NCBI GenBank assembly: GCA_030762935.1
Contig: CM060893.1
Location: 9,902,001-9,966,000, forward strand
DNA length: 64,000 bases
Direction: 5' to 3'
Source of the DNA: Hymenopus coronatus
Lineage: Eukaryota > Arthropoda > Insecta > Mantodea > Hymenopodidae
The translations under genes were made by a program, and so were the position numbers. Below the pieces are notes generated by a model. It saw only the letters and a list, made by a program, of their open reading frames with translations. It was not told the origin of the DNA and did not search any database. Of this stretch, positions 53,194-64,000 are shown one piece after another; position 1 is the stretch's first letter, and each line of letters starts with the position of its first letter.

Positions 53194-53889
53194 CTGCAGG
53201 AAAAAATAAAAGAAATATTTTAATATTTAATGACATTCCGAAACTGTTACAGCAAAAGCTAGCAAGCATATCAGGAAAAAAATAAAAGAAATAACATATA
53301 AGTATGGATAACTATACTAATGTGTTAAACTCAGAAATGTTATATGGTCTAATCTGCAAAGTGCTCTTGGCCTGCAAGGATAAACATTTTGCTTTTTGAG
53401 AGGCACAGACTATAAATGTACTGGCCCCTTTTATAAATGACAATTTTAAGAGTAACAAAAACAGATGCTGACTGCAAATGGGGCTGTGTGGTCTGTATCA
53501 TGTCTTCTCAAACCAGGAATCGCTAATACACAGCTGGGGCAAGGAAGATTTCTTTAGCCTTTATGTCTATACACAAGAAATTGAAATTTATTCTACAGCT
53601 AGGTTACCAGGGTAACCTCATGAATTAATGGTGGTACTAGTCATGGTTGGCAAAACTTAATTTAGTTATGTACAAAAATGTTACCAAAATGTATTCCAAT
53701 TTTTGTTGACTATAATTACACACAATCTGAGCCATTCATTTTCTTGTAAGCTTTGCTAGTGAACCTCAACACTATGTGTTCAGGAATGATACTCAAGTAG
53801 ACTTAATCTGAATTTAGTAAATTAAAGTATGAAGAGAAAAACATTATATAAAAACTTACTATAAAATGTTAATTCAGAAGAGGGTGCAG

Positions 53890-55560
53890 TATCAGATCTA
53901 CAGACAAATGGATTCCAAGCAAGGAAGATGCTACTGCTTCAGATATTGAAGATTACATTGTAACAATAAAAATGTGTTTCAGGAAAATGACACCAGAATC
54001 TGAAAGAAAATGACACCAGAATGTGAAAGAAAATGACATAACAGAGAGCATCGTTTCTGATGAAGAGACAGAAGTAATTTAAGGTGATCACAACACTGAT
54101 TCTGAGCAAAGAGATGGTGAGGATTCAATGGTCACTGTTTTGGAAAACTATTATTTAATGAAACATAATTGCTGTAAATAGAAAATAATGGATTTTTCAA
54201 ATATTGAATAAAGAAAGATGACTTTTATAAATGTTTTCTGGTTTGAAAACCTCAACAAGAAATATAAGGGATGAACTTTCAGCTTTTCATGCCATTATTG
54301 ATTTTGACATGATTATTCATATAGCAAATCATACAAATTTACACATAGAGTGATACAATAAATCACTGATGATTCAAAGGGATTCAAGAATAGGGATGCC
54401 AAAGAAATATCTAGAGATGAAATTGGTGCATTCATTTGATGCTTTTATTTAGTTGGCTAAAGAAAGGAGGCCACACCAATGTTCTTGAACTATGGAATTG
54501 TAATGGAAAACTAAGAGTCTGTATGAGCTACAAGAGGTTATTATTTTTGCTACAGGCTATACAATTTGATAACAAAGCCACCAGAATAATGAGAAAAAAA
54601 ACTAATAAACTGGCTACCGTACATCAATTTGTTGACAAATTTGTACCAAACTGCAGATTTCCTACTGTTTCTGGATGTTTGTCATTATATATGGAAAGCC
54701 TGAACCTTTCTGGGCATGTTGCAGCTACATACTGTACATGCCAAATGAGCTTACCAAGTAAGGCATCAAGACTTTCTCATTATGTGATGGTAAAACTTTT
54801 TATACTTGCAATTTTGAAATTTACTGAGGTAAACAAGAAGTATCTTATTTCCATCAAACCCCAAAATAGGTTGTTACTGATATTCAAGGCTCTAACAGAA
54901 ATATTATGTTTGACAACTGTTCACCTATTACACTTTGGCACTGGAATTGTTGGAATAAAGACTCAAAAGTATCGGTATATTGAAAAAGGACAAAAAAGTA
55001 ACACCTGGTCAATTTCAGGCAAACAAAACTCAAGACATAAAATCATTAGTCTTTGAATTTCAAAAGGGCAACTATTATATCTTATGTTACAAAGAAAAGT
55101 CGGGCTGTGATTTTATTCTCAACGATACATGAAAGTACTACACTAGATGATGTCACTAACAAGCCAGAGATCATTATGAATTACAATATGGTTAAAGTAG
55201 GAGTAGATACTGTTGATCAGCAATGTACTGCATACAGTAATGCATGGAATACAAAATGGAAATTCCAGTATTCTATGCCTTACTGAATGCATAAACTCTG
55301 TCTAAATACAAACCCCAGCACTTACATATCAGAGGACATGCATTTTCAGAGGATTTCCAAACACGTTGTCACTACTATAAATGTGTCATTGATTTTTGTG
55401 TAAAACAGACAGCATTCATGTGTGATGTAAGTAAAAATGAAGTGTTAGGATATTTCACTGAATAAGCATTCATAACTAAAAATGTTTTAAAATATACTGA
55501 ACTTTTACAAAGAACTTCAACAATGCTGTAAATGCAACCACTTTCTGTAGAAGACTGCTA
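53890..55560 (+). pseudogene. Second piggyBac transposase relic
   Basis: Scattered frames follow the piggyBac order: an acidic start (near 53930-54130), D-E-L-S-A-F-H (54270), a 206-residue open frame (54436-55056) with N-K-L-A-T-V-H-Q-F-V-D-K-F and a block ending at T-W-S-I-S, and Y-N-M-V-K-V-G-V-D-T-V-D-Q-Q-C-T-A-Y-S (55180-55240), the N-x-x-K-G-G-V-D-x-x-D-Q motif around the third catalytic Asp. The sequence differs greatly from the element at 49 kb, so it is a separate family. A ~24-bp unit (GAAAATGACACCAGAAT) repeats three times at 53978-54045. Element ends were not found. Confidence 0.8.
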
Positions 55561-55864
55561 TACAGATTGATTAATATTAGAATGACAGCTTTTATTTCCA
55601 ACAAATAAGTCCTTCCCTGTATTTTTTATTGTGATAGTTTACGTATTATGCAAACCCAGTATAACTGCAAACAATTAGTACTACATTTACGTAGTTAGCT
55701 TACCCTTTCCATATGTAGGACCAACACCCCTCTATGACAACGGGTCAGAAGTCTGTCGGGGAGTCAACAGCATATAACCACAGAATGAAGAACCTAGAAC
55801 CAGTGGTTGGCCCATATCTAGGTATGGACGACAGGAAGAGAATGATATGAGTAGATCAATTATT

Positions 55865-56014
55865 TGAATGAGTGGCGGGGAAAACTGGAGGACCCAGAGA
55901 AATCCTGACCAGGCATCATTTCATTCAATAAAATGTCTACATGCCGGCGCTCGAGATCGAACCAGGGCCATCAATATTGGGGGCGAGCAGTCTAACCACT
56001 CTGCCATGCCATGC
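55865..56014 (-). mobile_element. SINE family 1 variant, reversed
   Basis: It contains GGGGAAAACTGGAGGACCC, a B-box complement (GAGATCGAACCAGGGCC) and an A-box complement (TCTAACCACTCTGCCATGCC). The middle differs from other family-1 copies, which suggests a subfamily. Confidence 0.65.
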
Positions 56015-56099
56015 TTCAGTCAATACTAATGGTTACATAATGTAACAAACAATATGTTAAAAGTAAGTTGGTCTCAAATATAACCACACTGTACACATT

Positions 56100-57200
56100 A
56101 AGTGTGTGAATATGATGAACGTACTGAGAAACGGATATGGGGAATGGAGTCCCCTGTGCGCCCGCTGCTGAGATAATACCTTCTTTATTCATTCATTCAT
56201 TCAGAATTACATAAATATACCGTTTACCGATTTCCGTAAGTAAAACATGGATGCAGGTTTGTCTGTGCAACCAAATATATTTTAAATTGTGTGCATTAGG
56301 ATTTATTCATATTTTAAAACACATCACTGTCTCTAAATATCCAATAAGGGAAACTTTAACTTATTAAGTTATGTAGGTGGTATTAAAATTATATTTACCG
56401 TTCAAAAATGCTGTAGTCACCCGGTCACTTTGCTGTTATAATCTTTTGGAGATGATATTATAAATGTTTTTAAAAATGTGGAAATTGTAACACGCAGATC
56501 TCTAAATTTTTATTGTCTTTCTGTCTCATTTTGCGACAATATATCGGTGTAATGTTTTCACTGTAACATGATCCTGTAACAATCTCAGCGTTATTAGGAT
56601 ATTATACAGTTGGTGTAGGGAAGATTCAGAATCTGTTGCGATATCTGGTAAGTCGGAAAAATCCTTTCATATTCGTAATGAAAATTGGGTTTAAAACAAC
56701 AGAAGATGATCAACATTTGCTTTAAGACAAATCAATCAGTGTTGCGTTGAAGAAGAGGATTCGTTTCAAAGGATTGTCAATCATTGGGATATGTCAGGCA
56801 ACCATTATTTATGTACAAACTGAGGCGTTCATGGTTTCATTAACCATGATTTATCTTCGTTCTGACACTTCCTTAAGAAATGCTTGTTTCCTTTAGAGCT
56901 CTGATGTTTAAGTTTCTTATCGCGGAATGAAGCATCTGACTGAGTGTGACGGTGACAACCAACAACTGACTACTTTTCCTTGTCGGCATGGCGATAGGAA
57001 CTTGTCAGGGTAATTCTTCCGTAGAACGCAACAAGATACGACGCTTTTGACGAGAGCAATGATGCACTCTCTGTCCTATCCGTTTGTCCTAAGCTGGGAG
57101 TCACTGTAAAAACTTCTCCATTACAATTGTCATCTTTATCATAACATTATATATTCATTGTAAGTATTCTTAACTTACGCTTGCATTTACGCTGCAAATG
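56100..57200. promoter_or_regulatory. CpG-richer segment, candidate promoter
   Basis: CpG dinucleotides are notably denser at 56220-56280, 56500-56660 and 56900-57070 than in neighbouring DNA. A plus-strand donor, ATATCTG|GTAAGTCGG, lies near 56649, and a minus-strand donor, ATGCAAGC|GTAAGTTAAG, near 57173. It could be the start of ZF-C (minus), of an unknown plus-strand gene, or of both. This is inferred from composition and splice-like sites only. Confidence 0.25.
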
Positions 57201-57204
57201 TAAA

Positions 57205-57355
57205 TGGCGCGTTATTTAAGGATTCTCTTTAACTACTGTGGTTCTCAGTGTCCCATTCTAAATTTGGCGTGAAAGAGCGCTTAATTTTGCTCAGAAGTGT
57301 ATCAGGCTTGAGGTTCTTTTACGTGCCGTAAATTTACGACACGGGACCAACGTTA
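57205..57355 (-). mobile_element. SINE family 2 fragment, reversed
   Basis: Reversed family-2 blocks are ATTCTCTTTAACTACTGTGG, TTCTCAGTGTCCCATTC, GGCTTGAGGTTCTTTTACG and GTAAATTTACGACACGGG. CpGs are still present, suggesting a young copy. Confidence 0.75.
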
Positions 57356-57359
57356 TATT

Positions 57360-60300
57360 ACCAGTATTTATTTATTGTGCAGTGTCTTACCTCCAACAGC
57401 ACTTATTCTCCATTATCTTTACTTTAAGTCTTCATTATCAGTGTTCTTACCTCATTCTTGCTGTTATCCACTTTTATATTCGTTGTGCATCTTCAATGTG
57501 ATTGGGACATTAAACCATATACAATTTTAGTAACAGTATTCCCATGTTCTTTATAACTTAAGGTGGAAATGATATGTCCAGCATTCCAAATTAAGTTTAT
57601 GTGAATTATGATTTCCGCATTTGGGGTAAATCTTTGCCCATTGAGCTTCAGATTTTTAAAGATAAAGGTGAGATTCAGCCAAATGTGGTTCAAATGGAAG
57701 TAGTTCAAAGTGCAGGTCATTCAACTGTGCAAAGTCAAAGAAGTCTGTGTCAATGCATTATCTGTTTGTTAATAACTCTTAAAATTGCAGATGTGCAGCT
57801 TCCATAGCATCCTTCATCCAAATTGTCAAACCCAACCAGAAAATGGTGGCCATCACCTTTCAAGCTGAAGAAAATCATTTGAAGTATTAATCTTTACTAG
57901 TTTGGCTTCTCTTCATATATGTTATTTAGCTAACAAAAATTCTAAGCCCACATTAACATTGAAAAAGTTGTACTGCAGTGAAATATGTAGTAAAGGTGGG
58001 TGTTAAAGCCCTATTTATGTATATAAAAAAAATTAACATCGAAATATATTGATAATTTGAGCCTCCTGAATTATATTAATTTATTAAAAAAGTAAATACT
58101 GTTAAGTATAAATAATGGCTCATTACCAGCTAAGAATTTCTAATATTTGAGTACCATTACAAAGCTACATTATATGAGCTGCTGCTTTTGTCAAAGCACA
58201 AATCAATAAATCTGTTTCATCAATAGTAATGTAACATAACAAAAATAACGAATTACATTTTATGTGAACATGTTCTAAATATCTATCGCATTGTGCGATT
58301 TTGTAATGCTCTCTATAGTTATTGTGGTAACTGGATGTTCATGGTGAAAAATCAGAGAGGCCTTATTTAAACTCTGCTGCCCACTCCCTCACTAGATGAT
58401 GAGGAATTTTCCACAGTACAATACTATTTCTCTTTTTCTTATTGCTTGGTGTTAAATCCTTTAATACAAAGTACTTAATCAATGTGCAGGTATATTTTCA
58501 TCGTTATCTTCAACCTTGAGAGGCTCAAAAATCTGGCACTGGCTGTGGCACAAACAGGCAACCAACTGACTGAGACTGATGAGAAGTAGTATGAGCAAAG
58601 GTTGTCACATATTAAACGGCTGTCTGGACTAAAGTAGTCCGGATTAAGAGAAGTCTGGACTAATGAGGTTCTACTATATATGCGTTGCCATTTAAAGATT
58701 ATACTTGAAGGTTATTTGATACTGGCAGCACAATGTGTCAGGTAGGGAACTTTCTAAACTACTCTTGGATCACGTATTTCAGAAACAGCTTATATCAAAG
58801 AATCAAGTTTTCAGGGGAGACGAAACACAGGGATCAAAATGACAAGTTTTTAATGAGTTTTGCATCACATCTAAGATTCATCTAATAAGGCATAAAGACT
58901 AATAAATATGTATCAATTGCTCTTTTCTTTTAATCAAAATTATTGAGTTACTTTTTTTTTTCTTTTTTCCCCTTTCTTTTCAGCCATCTTAGCCATCACT
59001 TTTGATTATCTTCAAACAATTTCACTTAGTTCTTAAATACTTAATTCAGAATATTAGTACTATACTTGTATCAGATGATTCACAAAGAAGTATTTAAAAA
59101 AAGAAAAAGGAAACTACCTGGGTACTTTTAAAAATTAGACAAAATGTTACCTTTGCAAAGTATGTGCAATGCATTTCAATCACAAGCCATTGGAAAATCT
59201 CTTGCAGTGACCAGTTGCATTACTGTGCAAATTTATAGTGAAGACATTGATAACCACAGAAGGGACAAAATAGCATAGAAATCCTCCAAAACAAATAAAC
59301 AGTACTTGAGTAGAGTTTTCATGGAGACTATAAGATCTACACTAAATTATACTTTAAAACTCATAAAACCCAGATCAAAAGCCTAACTAACATTACTTAT
59401 ATCTGAAACTATAAGAATGCCTCCAGAGAAGATGATTTGATGTGTAACATAAAACTGCAAAAAAAAAAATAAATAAATAAAATAAAGTGGTATGTTTCTG
59501 AAATAAGAATAAAGCAATGATATTTAGAATACAGCAATTTTAAAATGGGATGATTTTTGTCCTCGTGTGCTACCAGGTAAGCAATCAAAGTCCTGCTGTT
59601 GTCATCTTGCATTCCCCTTAACTTGCATGGGTTGTGCACCAAGTGAATCCATCTCTAATAAATACTTTTTGTGATAAGACAAAATATTCAAATATTACAA
59701 AACATGAGGAAGGTCAGAAGTAGTAATTGTAACACCTCATTTTTTTTAGCTCAAATAAATAAAATACCAATACATAACATAATGACCCATCACCATGTAA
59801 GCACTATAATGCTCATCACTATTTATTTTCATGTATGTGTGTGTATATACATTTGTATTATCTAGAACTGGAATATAAACTATGGATATGATCACTTCAA
59901 AAAAGCTAAGGCACTTGTTAAAGCCAAGAAAGAGCAAATGTTCACTTTCTGTTAGCTTAAAGAATGCTATATCTGCAAAATGTTCTCCATCACATGTTTA
60001 TGACTGTGTGGTGCTTTGTAATTGTAGATGCTATTTATTTATGCTGGGCTTGTGCGAGAGGTCAGGTGTTCACCAATTCCCTCGGTAATATTAATCTAAC
60101 ATCTCTGAACACCGGAGAGCCTACATTGCTTTCTGACACCTTCAATATTTTTTCTGACCTGGATATAGCAGTTTTTCTCCACAGTTGGCCGTTTCTTTAT
60201 AATGGAATATCATATCTGACTTGTATTATAGAAGCAGTTAATACATTCAATTTATTTTGCAGAGATGTGTTTTTACACCAAATTTGCAAATTCTTATCTT

Positions 60301-61270
60301 ATCGAGCTGACATTTTACACATGGTGTCATTGCATGCAGTATCATAGAGTACATAAACTATATACCAAGTTTGGTGCACCTGAAGTCCTTGGTTTGAAAG
60401 ATAAAAACTATTTCAACATGAAACTTTGCAGATAATATTTGACAAGTTTAAAATCTCCCACATGACAAACCATACAAAACATTTTAATACAACAGAAATT
60501 CTGGATTACAGGCAACAGTTAAGATGGAGACAACAATGTATTTGGCTATTCTTTAAATGTTAGCAAAAAATTAATTCATTTTAATATTGTAAGTTTAAAT
60601 TCTAATTTTCTTGCACTTCTTCATCTATAATTATGTTTCTCTTTTTACTGACAGTAAATGTGCCTAAAAAGGCCTTGTAGGTTTAATTATTATTACACTA
60701 TCAAAGTTTGAAGGAATTTGGTTGAAAATTTCATTGCAGGGAGCAGTTTGTATGTTAAAAATGCTGTAAAAATTGTTTTTGAGAAAATAAGCTTTAAATA
60801 TTTAGCCAGTTTGCTGTTTAATATTTTTCAAATTTACCTGAGTGAAAACTGCCCAGCTGCATACATTGGACTTTCTTCTGTTCGGCTGAAAGTTTGACAA
60901 GTATGCAGTATTAGCACTAACATTACATAAAACTGTTCTTTTTTTTCGGGGGGGGGGGGGGAGGGGAGTAGTCAAACCAACACTTGATATACCGTATTAA
61001 ATTGGCTTACAGCAGAAGTAAATGCAGCTTCCAGTTTCTTCTTTGATGCATTCTGAGCAAATCAAAATTGCAAGCATTCATTTGCATTTTGAGTTTTACT
61101 TGAAATGTGTCTGCTCAGTAGTTCAATATAAGCTAAACATTGGTTGACAGACATGATTTTGTGAAGTTATTCCTTTGTAAGAGAAATGGTTAGCAATATG
61201 GCAGCCTGGTATTTTAAAATCATTGGGACAAATAAATAACCATGTTAATAAGACTGTGCATAATTATAAT
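57360..61270. other. Unassigned DNA, no firm gene
   Basis: Several short frames occur (57601-57807 +, 59642-59409 -, 59964-60347 +), but none has a recognisable motif. A run of 14 G after a T run lies at 60948-60967. A ~50-bp block at 60228-60280 resembles 61280-61330. Confidence 0.45.
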
Positions 61271-61399
61271 CTCCTCTAAATAGAACCAGTTAACACATTC
61301 ATTTTATTTTGTAGATGTGTGTTTACATTACATATCCAGTATAATTTGTGGTGTTATTAATATACCTATGAAAAGCAAATTAAAAAAAATCATCTTTAG

Positions 61400-61577
61400 T
61401 TCCAGTGTCTTTGCTGATGAACTGGAAAGTTCAGGTTCTACGAGAGATCTGGCAGTTGTGATTGGTGGTACTACTCAAGCAACACCAAGAGGGGTAAAGA
61501 AGAAATTACAGCGAGCAATACTGAGTGATGCAAATGTAGCAAATGCAACAAACAGATTCTCTGAACAATACAAACAG
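61400..61577 (+). CDS. Candidate orphan exon, family unknown
   Basis: A 178-nt open segment lies between a good acceptor (ATCATCTTTAG) and a donor (AAACAG|GTATTC). Its entry is one base short of a codon and its exit is in phase 0. It encodes 59 residues with protein-like composition: S-S-V-F-A-D-E-L-E-S-S-G-S-T-R-D, then G-G-T-T-Q-A-T-P-R-G-V-K-K-K-L and S-E-Q-Y-K-Q. I do not recognise the family. No partner exons were found nearby, so it may be an exon of a gene running out of the window or a captured fragment. Confidence 0.35.
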
Positions 61578-61955
61578 GTATTCTTCCACAGGTGGCGATG
61601 TTCCTTTACAGAGTTATCAACACTTCCTAAAGATTTAAAAGACAGTACAAAAATGGAAATAATAACAATTGTAATGAATGCTAAAACACTGAAAAGAAAT
61701 TCAATAGTTTATTTTCTGTTTAAATTTCTAAATTTTTATATTAAACATGCAGTGTCATGAAATTATTAAGGTAAAATATTCCCAATATGGCCTACTATGT
61801 GTTTCATAATAGTTACATTGCTTAACACAGTTCTAAATTGAAACATTTTTTGAACTCAGATTACGTAACACCAAATAAACATTTGTTTAAAATAAAGTGC
61901 AGTTAGTTTTAGTTTGCTAGACATACTGTATACATTGTCACAGAATTTTCCAATG

Positions 61956-63308
61956 TCAACTCAGCCCACGTAATACATATTTAATTTGTCCAGCAATTGC
62001 ACCTACAGATGTCATAAAATAATTAGCAAGTTCCTCTCTTATTTCTATAGCTTCTGAAGCAGCATTTCTTGCTCCAAATCTTAACTGCTTCATACAAAGA
62101 TGTTGAAGTGCCCAATTTTCTGGAATGTTCCTTCTCTATTCTCCTTCTACCATTTCCCCATTCACTTCTCTATCTACTAATGTAGGTGGGCAGTATATTT
62201 GTTCTGCAGCATTTAATTCACAGGACCTAGGGTAATTGTGACGGCAAACAGTAGCTTTCACAATATTGTCCACATTTTCAGGTTTGGCATTTATTACTCT
62301 GTGAAAAATTCTCCAGCGAGCGACCAGAATGCCAAAGATATTCTCAATTATACGCCTTCCTCAAGTGTGGCGGAAGTTGTATATTTTTCTTTTCAAGTTA
62401 ATGAGTGAGGCCTTCGAGAACAGTTTATCAAGTATTTGTTTTAAGAGGAAAAGCCTTGTCACCCATAAAATAGTAAGGTATACATGTTTGTGACTGAGGA
62501 AGAAATGCTGTTGGTGGCAATGGAAGCAAGTTATTTGTTGACATCTTACCAAACTCAAGAGTTTATGAATATTCCACCATCAATTTGTGACCCATAGGCA
62601 CCTGCATCTACGTGTGTGAGGCAATACTGTGCATCACATACTGCTATTAATACTATACTATGGGCCTTTTTGTAGTTAAAGAACTGGGACCCTGAATTAC
62701 TAGGTGCTTGGATCACATGTTTACCGTCAATGCAGCCTACACAATTTGGTGTATTCCATAATTCAGTAAAAGAATCTGCAATTCTTCTATATTGGTATTT
62801 ATTAGGGGCCGGAACATAGGTTCCATGGAGAGCATCCCAAATAGCCTGACACATTTCGTTTATGATTTGACAGCAAGTTGATATGTCTATTCTGTAACTC
62901 CATGCCAGGTCACCAGTAGCTAAGAACCTCTGAATGGTATAACGAAACAGAATTTAGTTATAAATAGTCTTCTATTACAAACATAAATATTAGCTTAATA
63001 TAAAATGACTTACCATAATGTCATGCTGAGGTGAAGAACTTCAGGTACTGGGGTTCGGTTGCTACTTTTTTTTTAAGAGCCGTTGCAACTAGAGTTGATA
63101 GGTTATCAAATTGCATAGGGGTCATTCTCATGTACTTTATGAATTACAGTGGATCATTCTTTCTCATTTCGCTTAGTAGGTTATGAAAATCTTTGTGGTT
63201 AATTAGTCTTTGATTAAGGAGATGAATCCACCATGGTCTATAACGTGATGACCGTTGTTTAAAGTATAAAACACCAAGCAAATTGGCTACTTTAATTTGC
63301 ATGTGCAT
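61956..63308 (-). pseudogene. PIF/Harbinger (HARBI1-like) transposase pseudogene
   Basis: The minus strand carries nearly the whole protein. It starts at ATG 63308 or 63302 (M-Q-I-K-V-A-N-L-L-G, R-Y-R-P-W-W-I-H). Then come M-R-M-T-P-M-Q-F-D, an intron-like break near 62918-63013, F-L-A-T-G-D-L, C-Q-A-I-W-D-A-L, F-T-E-L-W-N-T-P-N-C-V-G, C-I-D-G-K-H-V, D-A-G-A-Y-G-S-Q, G-D-K-A-F-P-L, R-R-I-I-E-N-I-F-G-I-L and the end at TGA 61958. The D, D and E regions of the Harbinger catalytic domain are all recognisable. At least two frameshifts (near 62560 and 62440) and several stops inactivate it. The Myb-like partner ORF was not found. Confidence 0.88.
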
Positions 63309-64000
63309 GAATGCTGGCAGTCATTTTACTTTGCTATTCACTCGCGTAGTTCACTTGTTTTAAATTCTGATTGGTTATTGCCTATGTTTACGTTTGTCAT
63401 TGATAATGCTCATGATGCATTCAATTCTGAGTCAATATTCTAAGTCAGTGCATCTACAGTTAATTTTCAATGTTAATGGGCCTTTAATCATAATTGTCAG
63501 CCAAATTGTATTCAAATGCAAAAGCACATATTTTGTACCTAAAGAAAGTTAATTATGTCAAGGCCTATTTGATAAAAATAATATCATAAGTAGGAAATTG
63601 TATTCAAATTCATTTGTTGCAAATATGATATTAAAAGAATGGATTACCTTCATGTTCTTAAGTGTAAACTTTTGAACAACAGAAACTTATCTGTTTTCAG
63701 AAATCTCTTGCTTTAACCCATTGACATACTATTTTCAATGAACAATTTGTGTCTAAAAATACCATTTTTTTTAGTAAATATTACTCTGTAAAGTATTCGC
63801 TAACATATTCTTTGGGATTCTCACCAAGATCCTTTCTATTGAAGGATTTATTACACCTACAGACGACCATTGTGCTTGATATGCAATATTATGTTTTACA
63901 TCCCTCGCAAATTTGTAAGTTGTTATGAAGGTGGACACTAACACTAATGTTTGCTAAGCAGTATATGGGCACTTCATTTTCCGCTTTCTCACTATCATCA
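63309..64000. other. Unassigned DNA at the window edge
   Basis: No gene or repeat is recognised. The upstream end of the Harbinger element presumably lies here, but no terminal inverted repeat was identified. Confidence 0.45.

Noticed and set aside
59409..59642. Minus-strand frame with M-V-H-N-P-C-K-L-R-G-M-Q-D-D-N-S-R
   Set aside because: The first ~40 residues look faintly protein-like, but no family could be named and the remainder is poly-Phe/Tyr noise; too weak to list as a gene.
61317..61760. Second (Myb-like) ORF of the Harbinger element
   Set aside because: It is open and close by, but the residues do not show the Trp-spaced Myb/SANT pattern, and the conserved-looking part is bounded by splice sites; kept instead as an orphan exon candidate.

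Overview
The window reads as AT-rich, repeat-laden nuclear DNA of an animal. It has GT-AG introns, C2H2 zinc-finger exons, several families of tRNA-derived SINEs and relics of at least five transposon superfamilies. An invertebrate, probably an arthropod, fits best, but nothing here fixes the phylum. There are no bacterial-type operons, no rRNA, no CRISPR array and no convincing functional tRNA gene.

The main content is a cluster of three paralogous C2H2 zinc-finger genes, called ZF-A, ZF-B and ZF-C here. ZF-A (+) joins 4921-5148, 6471-6568 and 15160-16186 (450 aa). ZF-B (+) joins 28104-28583, 29679-29734 and 35055-36057 (512 aa). ZF-C (-) joins 52933-52574, 47847-47792 and 45425-44327 (504 aa). 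All three share one design. Exon 1 encodes 2-4 tandem repeats of about 45 residues centred on an I-K-x-E-P-W motif and ends in phase 0 at Leu-Lys. Exon 2 is 56 or 98 nt, begins Val-Asp and ends with two spare bases. Exon 3 carries ten good fingers joined by an unusual H-E-G-K-K-P-H-K-C linker. The N-terminal motif matches the SUMO acceptor consensus, so these are probably nuclear DNA-binding proteins, perhaps SUMO-regulated repressors; that role is inferred. Decayed finger sequence continues beyond the stop codon in all three genes.

Layout: 0-4.9 kb holds SINEs, a non-LTR retrotransposon relic and a ~95-bp minisatellite just upstream of ZF-A. 4.9-16.4 kb is ZF-A, with an 8.6-kb SINE-rich second intron. 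16.4-24.8 kb is mostly unassigned DNA with one decayed coding relic. 24.8-25.8 kb is a CpG-richer segment that may be the ZF-B promoter. 27.9-36.3 kb is ZF-B; its second intron contains a 210-bp foldback insertion with a hammerhead-like motif and a Helitron helicase relic. 36.3-44.3 kb holds a DUF7869-like relic, a mariner relic and SINEs. 44.3-53.2 kb is ZF-C, whose first intron holds a complete-length but dead piggyBac element (TTAA to TTAA) and a ~70-bp minisatellite. 53.9-55.6 kb is a second, different piggyBac relic. 56-57.3 kb is CpG-richer again. A possible orphan exon lies at 61.4 kb and a nearly complete PIF/Harbinger transposase pseudogene at 62-63.3 kb.

Exon boundaries, reading frames and repeat alignments were read by eye from the sequence. 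Family names rest on recognised motifs, not on database searches.
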